Shown here one piece after another: positions 7,846-17,236 of a DNA stretch of 32,576 nucleotides. The DNA comes from an uncultured Oleispira sp. GTDB taxonomy: Bacteria; Pseudomonadota; Gammaproteobacteria; Pseudomonadales; Oceanobacteraceae. Where the stretch lies: contig CAJVZR010000047.1 in the NCBI GenBank assembly GCA_913019965.1, forward strand, positions 1 through 32,576, given 5' to 3'. Every line of letters begins with the position of its first letter. Within the stretch, counting starts at the first letter, position 1. The position numbers and the translations under genes are program-made. The notes under the pieces are model-generated. The model searched no databases and was not told where the DNA came from. It worked only from the letters and a program-made list of their open reading frames with translations.

Positions 7846-8316
7846 ATGACAGACATCGACTTTTACATTTTATCCGCTCAAGAACCTGATCAACGCCTCG
7901 ATTTTGCTTGCCGCTTAGTCGAGAAAGCTTATCGAAGCCGTTGCAAGGTTTACATCCAGCTAGATTCTAAACAGCACGCTGAAGCGTTTGACCAATTGTT
8001 ATGGAATTATCGAGAAAACAGCTTTATTCCCCACGAACTGGTTGAAGCATCCGATAAAGAAAAATCTAACAAAGAAACCACTAGCAGCGAACAGAATTGT
8101 TCCGTGTTTATCGGTTATGGTGAACAACAACCGCCCTACTTTGATGTACTGGTAAATCTCGCGACCGAAATTCCCAGCACACTAGCGCGTTACAAACGCG
8201 CTTTAGAAGTTGTTATTCAGCAAGACGATGTTTTGGCGGCTACTCGAGAGCATTATCGCTTTTACAAAGAGCGCGGCTACCCGATCAATAATATCGACAT
8301 GCGAATGTCGAGTTAA
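7846..8316 (+). CDS. holC: DNA polymerase III chi subunit HolC
   Basis: Chi links the clamp loader to single-strand DNA-binding protein during lagging-strand synthesis. The 156-residue product has the family start (DIDFYILSAQEPDQRLDFACRLVEKAY), then CKVYIQLDSKQHAEAFDQLLW, FIPHEL and VLVNLATEIP. These follow the HolC pattern along its length. An insertion of polar residues (ASDKEKSNKETTSSEQ, about 68-83) lies in a loop. In many gammaproteobacteria holC follows pepA; here it follows flagellar genes, so the context is unusual but the protein is clear. No Shine-Dalgarno was visible. It ends at a strong bidirectional terminator. Confidence 0.9.
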   Translation: MTDIDFYILSAQEPDQRLDFACRLVEKAYRSRCKVYIQLDSKQHAEAFDQLLWNYRENSFIPHELVEASDKEKSNKETTSSEQNCSVFIGYGEQQPPYFDVLVNLATEIPSTLARYKRALEVVIQQDDVLAATREHYRFYKERGYPINNIDMRMSS

Positions 8317-8348
8317 AAAAAAAGCCTGCAAAATTGCAGGCTTTTTTT
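8315..8348. terminator. Bidirectional terminator between holC and the purine permease
   Basis: A perfect 7-bp stem GCCTGCA/TGCAGGC (8324-8330 and 8335-8341) with loop AAAT is flanked by nine A on one side and seven T on the other. It therefore works as a Rho-independent terminator in both directions for the two convergent genes. Confidence 0.92.
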
Positions 8349-8371
8349 CATATCAGCATCTAATGATGCAA

Positions 8372-9661
8372 TTAAACAAACATCACTTTAAGCAATAACA
8401 AACCTGCAACGATCCAAACACTTAACGGTACTTCTTTACGCTTTCCACCCACCAGCTTAGCCGCGGCGTAAGTGATAAAACCTAAGGTAATACCATGAGC
8501 AATCGAGAAGGTTAATGGTGTTAGCAATAGCACAACCACCACTGGGGCCGCTTCTGTTAAGTCGTCCCAATGAACATCTTTCAAAGTAAACATCATCAAT
8601 ACAGAGACGTACAAGATAGCACCGGCTGTTGCATAGGCTGGAATCATTCCCGCTAGTGGCGCGAAGAAGATGGCTAATAAGAACAATATGCCGACAACCA
8701 CTGCAGTCATCCCCGTACGGCCACCCGCAGCAACACCAGAAGCAGATTCGATATAACTGGTGGTCGAAGACGTCCCTAACATAGCACCGGTAACAGAAGC
8801 CGTACTATCTGCCATTAATGCTTGCTTTAGACGAGGTACTTTACCCTCAGAAGTCTGCAAGCCCGCACGCTGAGCAACCGCAATCAAGGTGCCGGAAGTA
8901 TCGAACAAATCAACGAATAAGAACGCAAAGATAACGCTTAATAGCGCTACATCAAAGGCGGCAGCGATATCCATCTGCATAAAGGTTGGAGCCATAGAAG
9001 GTGGAGCAGAAACAATCCCAGCGTACTCAACATTGCCAGTAGCAAGACCGATCGCAGTCACTGTTAAGATGGCGATCATTACGCCACCCGTCACATTGCG
9101 TTGTACTAAACCAATCACCAAAAACAAACCAAACAAGGCCATAGCAGGGCCAAAACTCGTTAAGTCACCTAAGCTAACCAAGGTTGCTGGGTGATCAACA
9201 ATAATGCCTGAGTTCTTTAAAGCGATCAGCGCTAAGAAACTACCAATACCGGCCGCGATGGCTTTTTTCAAGGTATCGGGAATGGCGTTGATAATCCACT
9301 CACGAACTTTAAACATAGACAGTGCAAAAAAGATAACACCGGATAAACACACAGCGCCTAATGCCGTCTGCCAAGTATGCCCCATTCCCAAAACAACACC
9401 GTAAGTGAAGAACGCATTAAGACCCATACCTGGAGCTAGTGCGACAGGAAGATTTGCCCAAAAGCCCATAATGAAACAACCAATCGCGGCGGCGACACAG
9501 GTTGCAACAAATACAGCACCTTGATCCATGCCTGCCTGAGCCAACATCGCTGGGTTAATGAAGATAATATAAGCCATGGTTAGGAAGGTTGTCACACCTG
9601 CCAAGATTTCAGTCTTTGGATTAGTCCCAAAACGAGACAATTGAAATAGTTTCTCAAGCAT
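8372..9661 (-). CDS. NCS2-family purine (adenine/hypoxanthine/guanine) permease
   Basis: Inner-membrane proton-coupled nucleobase transporter of the AzgA/PurP/PbuG branch of NCS2. It is highly hydrophobic with about 12-14 membrane segments across 429 residues, the normal length. Family hallmarks are the start FGTNPKTEILAGVTTFLTMAYI, the motif ALAPGMGLNAFFTYGVV and, near residue 285-310, LGTSSTTSYIESASGVAAGG, which distinguishes this branch from uracil/xanthine permeases. Exact base specificity cannot be read from the sequence. It is divergent from a Tsx-like nucleoside porin and near apt, so import of purine bases for salvage is the likely job. It shares a palindromic promoter site with the porin gene. 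No purine riboswitch was seen in its leader. Confidence 0.92.
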   Translation of the reverse strand: MLEKLFQLSRFGTNPKTEILAGVTTFLTMAYIIFINPAMLAQAGMDQGAVFVATCVAAAIGCFIMGFWANLPVALAPGMGLNAFFTYGVVLGMGHTWQTALGAVCLSGVIFFALSMFKVREWIINAIPDTLKKAIAAGIGSFLALIALKNSGIIVDHPATLVSLGDLTSFGPAMALFGLFLVIGLVQRNVTGGVMIAILTVTAIGLATGNVEYAGIVSAPPSMAPTFMQMDIAAAFDVALLSVIFAFLFVDLFDTSGTLIAVAQRAGLQTSEGKVPRLKQALMADSTASVTGAMLGTSSTTSYIESASGVAAGGRTGMTAVVVGILFLLAIFFAPLAGMIPAYATAGAILYVSVLMMFTLKDVHWDDLTEAAPVVVVLLLTPLTFSIAHGITLGFITYAAAKLVGGKRKEVPLSVWIVAGLLLLKVMFV

Positions 9662-9743
9662 AAGAGTACTGCCAGTTCTTTATTAGTTATAGTTAATTGG
9701 CTAACGGCCATTCAGCGATAGTCAAGTTTGGTAAGTCTTACAT

Positions 9744-9771
9744 ACTTTAACAAGCTTGACCAGTTGGACAA
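9744..9771 (-). promoter_or_regulatory. Putative promoter of the purine permease gene
   Basis: On the minus strand TTGTCC (-35) and TAAAGT (-10) are separated by 16 bases, giving a leader of about 75-80 bases. The -35 lies within the palindrome at 9756-9771, which also covers the -35 of the divergent tsx promoter. This is a prediction from consensus only. Confidence 0.45.
9756..9771. promoter_or_regulatory. Palindromic operator candidate shared by permease and tsx
   Basis: TTGACCAGTTGGACAA is an imperfect 16-bp palindrome with 12 of 16 bases symmetric. It overlaps the predicted -35 boxes of both divergent genes, as expected of a common repressor site. The GACCAGTT half resembles half-sites of FadR-subfamily GntR regulators, but the regulator is unknown and no such gene is in the window. 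Confidence 0.4.
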
Positions 9772-9794
9772 TTATTGTATTGCATGACTATAAT
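9765..9794 (+). promoter_or_regulatory. Putative sigma-70 promoter of the tsx-like gene
   Basis: TGGACA at 9765-9770 (5 of 6 to TTGACA), an 18-base spacer and a perfect TATAAT at 9789-9794. It would start near 9801 and leave a leader of about 80 bases before the ATG at 9882, which has AGGAAAG upstream. Confidence 0.65.
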
Positions 9795-9881
9795 GCGAAT
9801 ATGACGCCTTGATATTGCAATATAAGTAATACTGGGCTCTGATCTAACTGATGCTAATAACTATTAATAATAGGAAAGACC

Positions 9882-10622
9882 ATGAAATTTACCAATATTG
9901 CTTTAGCAACGGCAATGACTGTTGCGGCAGGTACTGCCAGCGCTGAAACCTTCTTCTACGATAACTCTGTTTCTGTACTTTATGGCCAGAGCTACGAAGT
10001 TATTGAGTCTGATCAAGCGGTTGTAACGTTTGAGCACTTCAGCGCCAATAGCTGGGGTGATATTTTCATCTTCGGTGATCGCCTAATGTCTACAGGTGAT
10101 GAGAACGGCGACCAGACTGAAACTTATGTTGAAGTATCTCCACGCTTCAAAGTATCAAACTTTGACGGTGGCATCGTTAAAAACTTGTACGTAGCGACAA
10201 CTTGGGAAATGAGCGAAGCCGAAGACAACCTACTGGTTGGTTTAGGTACAGACTTCAACATCCCAGGTTTCCAAAATTTAAGCTTAAACGCTTATCGTCG
10301 TCTAAACGATAATTACGAAGATACTTTCCAAACAACACTAGTTTGGGGTGTACCATTTGCGATCGCTGGCCAGAATTTCATGTTTGATGGCTTCTGGGAC
10401 TGGGCGACTGCAACTAGTAACGACCCTGTTAATGAAAAAGCGGCTTCCAGCAACTTTACTTATCAGTTGAAATGGGATGCTGCTCAACTAATTGGCACTG
10501 ACAAGAAAGTATATGTAGGTATCGAGCACGCAACTTGGAATAACAAGTTTGCTATCGAGCACTCTTCCGGTTTCGATACTAAAGAAAACGTAGTAAGCGC
10601 ATTAGTTAAAGTACACTTCTAA
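9882..10622 (+). CDS. Tsx-like nucleoside-specific outer-membrane channel
   Basis: Probable outer-membrane beta-barrel of the Channel_Tsx family, which lets nucleosides cross the outer membrane. The 246-residue product has a Sec signal (MKFTNIALATAMTVAAGTASA), then alternating hydrophobic strands and a terminal aromatic (VKVHF), as in outer-membrane proteins. The start of the mature part (FFYDNSVSVLYGQSYEV, then VVTFEHFSANSWGDIFIFGD) resembles the Tsx N-terminal strands, and WGDIFIFGDR matches the usual WGDNFFFVD-type motif. It has no cysteine. Its neighbours, a purine permease and apt, fit a nucleoside/purine uptake role. Substrate is inference. Strong consensus promoter and Shine-Dalgarno suggest high expression. 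Confidence 0.83.
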   Translation: MKFTNIALATAMTVAAGTASAETFFYDNSVSVLYGQSYEVIESDQAVVTFEHFSANSWGDIFIFGDRLMSTGDENGDQTETYVEVSPRFKVSNFDGGIVKNLYVATTWEMSEAEDNLLVGLGTDFNIPGFQNLSLNAYRRLNDNYEDTFQTTLVWGVPFAIAGQNFMFDGFWDWATATSNDPVNEKAASSNFTYQLKWDAAQLIGTDKKVYVGIEHATWNNKFAIEHSSGFDTKENVVSALVKVHF

Positions 10623-10663
10623 TAATCTATTCATAGATTTCTTAGAAAGCAGTCATACTGCTC

Positions 10664-10689
10664 AGCAGCCTAACGCTCGTTAGGCTGCT
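10664..10689 (+). terminator. Long stem-loop after the tsx-like gene
   Basis: AGCAGCCTAACG pairs with CGTTAGGCTGCT, up to 12 bp if the central bases close, realistically about 10 bp with a 6-base loop. It lies 42 bases after the stop. The following bases are ATCCTCTCTAT, not a T-run, so it may be a weak terminator or a 3'-end stabiliser. Confidence 0.6.
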
Positions 10690-10749
10690 ATCCTCTCTAT
10701 GCAATATCCTGTTTAAACTTCCATAATTATTACCATCGTCGAGAACTCC

Positions 10750-11286
10750 ATGAGCGTTTATAGCGAACAAATCCGCCAAGCCGTGCGCACCATTGCAGAC
10801 TGGCCAAAACCAGGCATTCAATTCAGCGACATCACCCCACTCATGCACGACCCAAAAGTCTTTCGTATGCTGATCGATAGCTTTGTTCACCGCTATCAAG
10901 GTCAAGATATTCAAGGGATTGCCGCACTGGATGCCCGAGGGTTCTTATTAGGTGCTCCTCTTGCCTATGAGCTAGGTCTTACTCTAGTACCTGTGCGCAA
11001 ACAGGGAAAGCTGCCTTACGAGACGATTACTCAAAGCTACGACCTAGAATACGGTAGCGCGACCATAGAACTACATACCGATGCGTTTAAAGCCGGTGAT
11101 AAGGTACTGGTGATTGACGATTTAATCGCCACCGGAGGCACTATGTTGGCGGCCTGTGAACTCGTTAAACAATTAGGTGCTGAAGTGGTTGAGTGCGCGG
11201 CAATTATCGACCTGCCTGCATTAGGTGGCTCAGCCAAGCTTCGTGAAGCGGATTTTTCTGTTTACTCTATTTGTGATTTTGACTGA
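10750..11286 (+). CDS. apt: Adenine phosphoribosyltransferase
   Basis: Cytoplasmic salvage enzyme converting adenine and PRPP to AMP and pyrophosphate. At 178 residues it has family length. Visible family features are the start (IRTIADWPKPGI-like segment, here VRTIADWPKPGIQFSDITP), ALDARGFLLGAPLAYELG (59-76), VPVRKQGKLPYET (80-92) and the PRPP loop VLVIDDLIATGGTM (119-132). It follows the nucleoside porin and nearby purine permease, so the cluster covers uptake and salvage. The Shine-Dalgarno is weak (GAGAAC). Confidence 0.97.
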   Translation: MSVYSEQIRQAVRTIADWPKPGIQFSDITPLMHDPKVFRMLIDSFVHRYQGQDIQGIAALDARGFLLGAPLAYELGLTLVPVRKQGKLPYETITQSYDLEYGSATIELHTDAFKAGDKVLVIDDLIATGGTMLAACELVKQLGAEVVECAAIIDLPALGGSAKLREADFSVYSICDFD

Positions 11287-11326
11287 CATAGCTTACTTCC
11301 GACGACGATAACTAGGGATGAACATT

Positions 11327-11357
11327 GATTACCATTTGCAAATGATAATCACAATCA
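11327..11357. promoter_or_regulatory. Fur box in front of the TlpA-DUF4266-DUF3570 operon
   Basis: TGATAATCACAATCA at 11343-11357 matches the Fur 7-1-7 consensus TGATAATNATTATCA at 12 of the 14 specified positions. It overlaps a 24-base near-palindrome at 11327-11350 whose core CATTTGCAAATG is perfect, as in tandem Fur sites. It sits within the predicted promoter, so iron repression is likely. Confidence 0.78.
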
Positions 11358-11364
11358 TTAAGAT
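11336..11364 (+). promoter_or_regulatory. Putative promoter overlapping the Fur box
   Basis: TTGCAA (-35, 11336-11341), a 17-base spacer and TAAGAT (-10, 11359-11364). The Fur box occupies the spacer, the usual arrangement for iron-repressed promoters. The start codon follows 33 bases after the -10. Confidence 0.6.
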
Positions 11365-11397
11365 GCGGTAATATTAATTACTTAGCCATCAATAACA

Positions 11398-11892
11398 ATG
11401 AAAAATCCAATCTCATCCCTAATCATTGCCGCCACACTCACCCTAACCACCCTAACCACCCTCCCCAGTTACGCTGTTGAAAATGGTGAAGAGCTTAGCC
11501 CTGAATTACTGCAAGCGTTAAACATTGATAAAAATAAAATTACCATCATAGATTTTTTTGCGTCTTGGTGCGTATCTTGTCGAGTAGAGCTACCACAGAT
11601 ATCGCAATTAATTCCCAACTTAGACAATCAGCAAATCGATATGATAGGCATCAATGTCGATGAGGAGATCGATGAAGGGCAAGCCTATATCGATACCTTT
11701 AAACCGACAGGAGGCCTTAATTTTCGTGTCTACATGGATCCTGAGCAGCAAATGATTGATGTTTTTGAACCCTTAGGCATGCCTGCTCTGTATTACATCC
11801 AGAATGGTATCGTTAAAAAAATGCACCTTGGCGCGATGGCAAATATCGACGAGATCATCAAGTCTGATCTTATTACACTAGGCTACAAGTAA
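11398..11892 (+). CDS. TlpA-like periplasmic thioredoxin-fold protein
   Basis: Predicted exported thiol-disulfide protein. A Sec signal (to about TLPSYA, residue 26) is followed by a thioredoxin/TlpA fold of about 135 residues. The active site is FFASWCVSC (C58-x-x-C61), and the cis-proline loop is GMPALYY. It has 164 residues in all. It is the first gene of a Fur-controlled operon, and its stop codon shares a base with the ATG of the next gene (TAATG). No clear Shine-Dalgarno precedes its own ATG. From memory of genome contexts, TlpA-like, DUF4266 and DUF3570 genes occur together, sometimes with ApbE flavin transferases. A role keeping the cysteines of the neighbouring lipoprotein reduced or paired is inference. 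Confidence 0.88.
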   Translation: MKNPISSLIIAATLTLTTLTTLPSYAVENGEELSPELLQALNIDKNKITIIDFFASWCVSCRVELPQISQLIPNLDNQQIDMIGINVDEEIDEGQAYIDTFKPTGGLNFRVYMDPEQQMIDVFEPLGMPALYYIQNGIVKKMHLGAMANIDEIIKSDLITLGYK

Positions 11893-12413
11893 TGGCGAAA
11901 CTAATTAAATATACCCAGCTAGTCATTATGGCTAGCGGGTTAAGTGCCTGCGGCCATTATCAATACTTACAAGATAACCCTGAAAATACTTCAGAGAATA
12001 CGCTCAATCGTTATAGCCATAACAGTATGGCAATACTGGCAACCCACAATACAGAAGCCATTGAAACGCAAGCCACAAGTGTTGCGAATGACAAACAACT
12101 CAAACCAAATCCAGAAAGAATCATAAAATTAAATAAAACTGCAACAAAAATGGCTTATCCCTCAAATAAATTAACAAGCCATTATTTCGCAAAAAAGTTA
12201 CCGCAAGCTGATCAACCAATCTGGGATAATTTTTTGCATATCTTCACTGCGGAAAAAGTAAAACCTTGGCAAAAAGCGACCTTAGCAAAAGCGACCATGA
12301 AGCCAGGCGGATTAAATCCCGACAGTGAAAAATTCAACCAAAAAATATACGCTTCTAAAGAAAGCAGTCGCGGCGGTTTAGGTGTTGCTGGCGGCGGCTG
12401 TGGATGTAATTAA
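11892..12413 (+). CDS. DUF4266-type lipoprotein with C-terminal GGGCGCN
   Basis: A short signal with lipobox (ASGLSAC, Cys20) predicts a lipoprotein. The last 45 residues match the DUF4266 pattern: KVKPWQKATLAKATM, then YASKESSRGGLGVAGGGCGCN. The C-terminal Cys-Gly-Cys in a glycine-rich tail is the family signature, and its function is not known to me. DUF4266 proteins I recall are about 70 residues. Here a polar, low-complexity stretch of roughly 100 residues separates lipobox and signature, so the tail may be held away from the membrane. The start overlaps the thioredoxin stop and its own stop overlaps the ATG of the DUF3570 gene, so translation of all three is coupled. Confidence 0.82.
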   Translation: MAKLIKYTQLVIMASGLSACGHYQYLQDNPENTSENTLNRYSHNSMAILATHNTEAIETQATSVANDKQLKPNPERIIKLNKTATKMAYPSNKLTSHYFAKKLPQADQPIWDNFLHIFTAEKVKPWQKATLAKATMKPGGLNPDSEKFNQKIYASKESSRGGLGVAGGGCGCN

Positions 12414-13582
12414 TGAAAAACAAGACCAGCCTAGCGTTATTGACAGCTGCCGCATCCGCACTGGTGCAGGCCGATGATAAAATCTCAGTTCAATATTTAA
12501 GCTATCAAGAAAATGATAAACGCATTGCCGTTGATGACTATACTCTGAGCATTGAATCCAACCCCTCTGTCGACCATCAAATTAAGGTCACTGCGGGTTT
12601 GGATACTATCTCAGGAGCATCACCCGCATGGCAACCCAAAGTAACGATGACTACAGCTCCTGATACTGTTAAGGCAGCCTCTTCTTCTAACATTTATGGT
12701 ATCGATAGTGCAGGCTACAGCGTACAGAACGTAACCGTACCTGTAGAGCAAAGAGACTCCGCGGGAATCAGTTGGTTAAGCCGAGATAAAAAACGTCATG
12801 AATTAACTATCGGATTAGATTATTCAGAAGAGCCGGATTATAAAAGCAATGCAGTCTCTGCCAATTACTTATGGTTTGCTGATCGCTACAAAAATCGTAG
12901 CTACAGCTTGGGAGCTTCACTGCAAAGCAACCAATCACTGGTATTCAACTCAAACTACCAAACTCACTGGGAGGATTTAATCGCAACTAATATCCAACTA
13001 GGCATTAGCCAAATAATGTCCCAACGCAGTAGCATCGATGGTAATCTTTTTATTGTCTATGATACAGGTTACCTATCAAATCATTACCAAACCATTTTAC
13101 GTAAATTCGATGGCAACAATGATGGCATTTTGGAAAGTTATTTATCCGCGGAAGAAAGACCGGAATCAAGGCAAGGTGGAGGCGTTGCAGGGAACTGGTT
13201 AGTACAATGGAGCAATACCATCAGCACCCATACAAGTATTCGCCTTTATCAAGATGACTGGGGGATTCGTTCACAAACCTTTAATGGCAAAAGTTATATC
13301 AACCTCGATAAACAATGGACGCTGCATTTACTGGCACGACATTATCAACAGAGTGCAGCCAACTTTTATAAAGCCCCTGATAGCAACAACCCTGAATTTC
13401 ATATCACAGGTTATGGCAGTTCCGATCATAGATTAGGAAACTACTCTGCTAACAGCTTTGAAGCAGGTCTAGCCTACGAATGGAAAAACTTAATCATCCT
13501 TAATGGCCAACTCGGTAGCTATCAACACAGTACAGGATTTATAGCAAACTGGTTAAGTACAGGTATGATTATAAAATATTGA
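12413..13582 (+). CDS. DUF3570 outer-membrane beta-barrel protein
   Basis: A 389-residue exported protein (signal to about VQA, residue 20). Its long series of alternating strands ends in a terminal aromatic (MIIKY), suggesting an outer-membrane barrel. Segments typical of DUF3570 are visible: IDSAGYSVQNVTVP-like start, RHELTIGLDYSEEPDYKS (about 129-146), YQTILRKFDGN and the region RLYQDDWGI then LLARHYQQSAANFY (about 280-323). The biochemical function of the family is not established to my knowledge. It is last in the Fur-controlled operon and its ATG overlaps the DUF4266 stop. An iron-linked envelope role is inferred from the Fur box. Confidence 0.85.
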   Translation: MKNKTSLALLTAAASALVQADDKISVQYLSYQENDKRIAVDDYTLSIESNPSVDHQIKVTAGLDTISGASPAWQPKVTMTTAPDTVKAASSSNIYGIDSAGYSVQNVTVPVEQRDSAGISWLSRDKKRHELTIGLDYSEEPDYKSNAVSANYLWFADRYKNRSYSLGASLQSNQSLVFNSNYQTHWEDLIATNIQLGISQIMSQRSSIDGNLFIVYDTGYLSNHYQTILRKFDGNNDGILESYLSAEERPESRQGGGVAGNWLVQWSNTISTHTSIRLYQDDWGIRSQTFNGKSYINLDKQWTLHLLARHYQQSAANFYKAPDSNNPEFHITGYGSSDHRLGNYSANSFEAGLAYEWKNLIILNGQLGSYQHSTGFIANWLSTGMIIKY

Positions 13583-13630
13583 CCATACCTGTATTTATTA
13601 ATAGTGAGTTATTAATCTTAGAAACTAATT

Positions 13631-15061
<1,431 letters not shown>

Positions 15062-15110
15062 TAAACATTAATAATAATAAGACATATTATCATTTAGATT
15101 TAGAATTACA

Positions 15111-17219
15111 ATGAAGCTGATCAATAACTTAATCCCTGTGGTAAAAGTCATCACAACCGGACTGATTTTTTTTCTCACGGCCTGCGGAGGTGAGAATTTT
15201 AATTCGGCTCCATTGACATCACAATTAATTGAAAGGGAGTGTATCGATAACAACCAAAATAGCCGTTGCGAAACGACTGAGTTAGAAAACTACACAACTA
15301 AAACTAGCGACACAAAATCCCTATCTTCCGATGGAAATTCAACACGCCTGCTTGAAACAGTCAATTCGTTAACGGGTAAACAAACTTTAGTTTTAAAAGC
15401 GCCCACGTCGAGTGCTCAAACTGATGCATTGACCACCCTGTTATGGCACGAGTTGTACCACAACCCTAGCGTTAACAATATTGACCAAGCAAAGAATTAT
15501 CTAGCTGAGAAATTAGGTATCATTTGGCCGTTAAACGCTCAAATATCTTCTGTCTACCAACAACAAGAGGCCCTTGCTCGAGAGCACTTAGGCCAAGCCC
15601 AATGGCTTTATTCAACAGACTATGCGATTACTGCAACGATTGAAGCCATGATTTTAAATCGCTCCATCGATAGTCCTGCCGATATCAGCCTGATCAATCA
15701 GGAAATCTTACCCTTAGTATTAACAGGCCATTACATTAGTGAAAAAGAAATCCTCAACTGGGGGTTTTCTAATCAACAATCAGGAGTGACCCTAGTTCAT
15801 GCCGAGCGAACACTTTCTCAACTCAATATAGCCACTAATGGCCAATTAATTTTTAGACAATCGCTCAATTTGTCCCCTGGTACAGAAGCCATATTAAATG
15901 ACTCCAGTACAGCGGAAGATGATTCAAACTCAAAATTCAAAGTATTGCCATCCGCTAATATGACAGACAATACAGGCAACAAAGTGGATGCTTTTGCCTC
16001 TGCAACAACCTCTGCACCAGCGCCCGCTCCTGCGCCGGCACCTAATTTACCTTCAACACCCGACTCGCAACCGACACAACCAAGAAGCCTAACCCCAGCT
16101 GGGGAAGTACATTCCGTGCATTTAAATTCAGATAATCGAACCGGTTTGTTTTTAACCCGAGATACTAGCCAACAAGCAACGGCACCTAGAGCCTGTAATA
16201 ATAATATTACAAGCCATGGCATATTTAAATTCGACCATTACCTCACGAATAATAATAAAACCCCCGTCATCGCTGCTTGCTCTCAAATGAGTTTAGAAAA
16301 GTTTGATGTCTCACAAGATGGTAAACAACTCTTAGCTTGGGACAATGCTGCACGCCGTATCTATCTACTTGATTCAAGCACGATGAGAGAAGCCACCAAT
16401 TATTATCTGCAATTGAATTCGAATCTTCTATTGATGAAATTGAATCCACAAGCGGATTACGCATTGATTACCGAAGAGCAAGGTAGAAAAAGCTACATAG
16501 TGAGACTGGCCGATATGCAGGTAATGACAGATTTCTCTTTCGCAGGCAATCAAGTGCAAGGCATTAAATGGTTAGATGCGGGTAATAAACTACTCATCAG
16601 CAGTCATAATGAATGGCAATTATGGGATACTCGTTTAGCTTACAACCCTATACGACTAGACCAAGGTGAACTTAAAGGTGAAGGCCCAGTTACCTTTAAT
16701 ATTGACGGCAGTTTATATGCTCGTTTAAAAAACAACACACTTTCTATTTTCCGTCAGCCAGATAATCAACTATTAGCGCAAAAAGAAGAAGTTGATCATT
16801 TTGAATGGCATGGCAATCAAATAGTTATTCAACAGAATAATCAAATTAAAAACTTAGCACTCTACGCCAATACCAACCACCCAATACAGCTAGTCAGCGC
16901 CGCATTAACCAATAGTTTGATTGCCGCAAACAACATAAACCTTAAAAATATAGAGCAAGATTTAATCCTGCCTGCTAATGCCAACGAGCTTATTGATTTA
17001 AATTTGAAGGAACTGGAAGAGCTGATAATAAATTGGAGCGTATCATCTGAGCTCGAAAATCATATTAATTATAGTGGTCGTGAGCAAGGTCGCATCATAC
17101 AAACCACAACGCCGAAAAACGGAATATTAACGGCAACTGTCAATAGCTACTTCCGCGGAGAAGCGATTCGCTGGACGAGAGATTTCGAAATCACCATAAA
17201 AGCAAATAATAGCTTATAA
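15111..17219 (+). CDS. Large lipoprotein: D-x-N-x-N loop, helical domain, Ala-Pro linker, propeller-like half
   Basis: A 702-residue predicted lipoprotein (FFLTACGGE, Cys25). Near residues 43-56 a cysteine-flanked acidic loop CIDNNQNSRCETTE matches similar loops in the next two lipoproteins on this strand. A helical domain (about 85-235) follows, with DALTTLLW in place of the TPFTSL motif of its relatives. An APAPAPAPAP linker lies around residue 303-312, then a C-terminal half with blade-like repeats (GIFKFDHYL, LAWDNAARRIYLLDSS, SLYARLKNNTLSIFRQPDNQLL). Function is unknown. It starts 49 bases from the divergent poly-Asp lipoprotein and ends 17 bases before the giant gene, so it is probably co-transcribed with the latter. 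Confidence 0.75.
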   Translation: MKLINNLIPVVKVITTGLIFFLTACGGENFNSAPLTSQLIERECIDNNQNSRCETTELENYTTKTSDTKSLSSDGNSTRLLETVNSLTGKQTLVLKAPTSSAQTDALTTLLWHELYHNPSVNNIDQAKNYLAEKLGIIWPLNAQISSVYQQQEALAREHLGQAQWLYSTDYAITATIEAMILNRSIDSPADISLINQEILPLVLTGHYISEKEILNWGFSNQQSGVTLVHAERTLSQLNIATNGQLIFRQSLNLSPGTEAILNDSSTAEDDSNSKFKVLPSANMTDNTGNKVDAFASATTSAPAPAPAPAPNLPSTPDSQPTQPRSLTPAGEVHSVHLNSDNRTGLFLTRDTSQQATAPRACNNNITSHGIFKFDHYLTNNNKTPVIAACSQMSLEKFDVSQDGKQLLAWDNAARRIYLLDSSTMREATNYYLQLNSNLLLMKLNPQADYALITEEQGRKSYIVRLADMQVMTDFSFAGNQVQGIKWLDAGNKLLISSHNEWQLWDTRLAYNPIRLDQGELKGEGPVTFNIDGSLYARLKNNTLSIFRQPDNQLLAQKEEVDHFEWHGNQIVIQQNNQIKNLALYANTNHPIQLVSAALTNSLIAANNINLKNIEQDLILPANANELIDLNLKELEELIINWSVSSELENHINYSGREQGRIIQTTTPKNGILTATVNSYFRGEAIRWTRDFEITIKANNSL

Positions 17220-17236
17220 AATTTAGGAACCTCACA

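Noticed and set aside
8889..9404. Two plus-strand frames inside the purine permease gene
   Set aside because: They are antisense to a clearly conserved NCS2 permease and show no family features of their own.
9662..9881. Purine riboswitch or PurR box in the permease/tsx gap
   Set aside because: I saw neither the riboswitch core pairing pattern nor an ACGCAAACGTTTGCGT-like site; only promoters and the 16-bp palindrome.
15818..16222. Minus-strand frame with Gly-Ala repeats
   Set aside because: It is a shadow of the Ala-Pro linker of the 702-residue lipoprotein, which has a lipobox, a matching domain layout and correct context.
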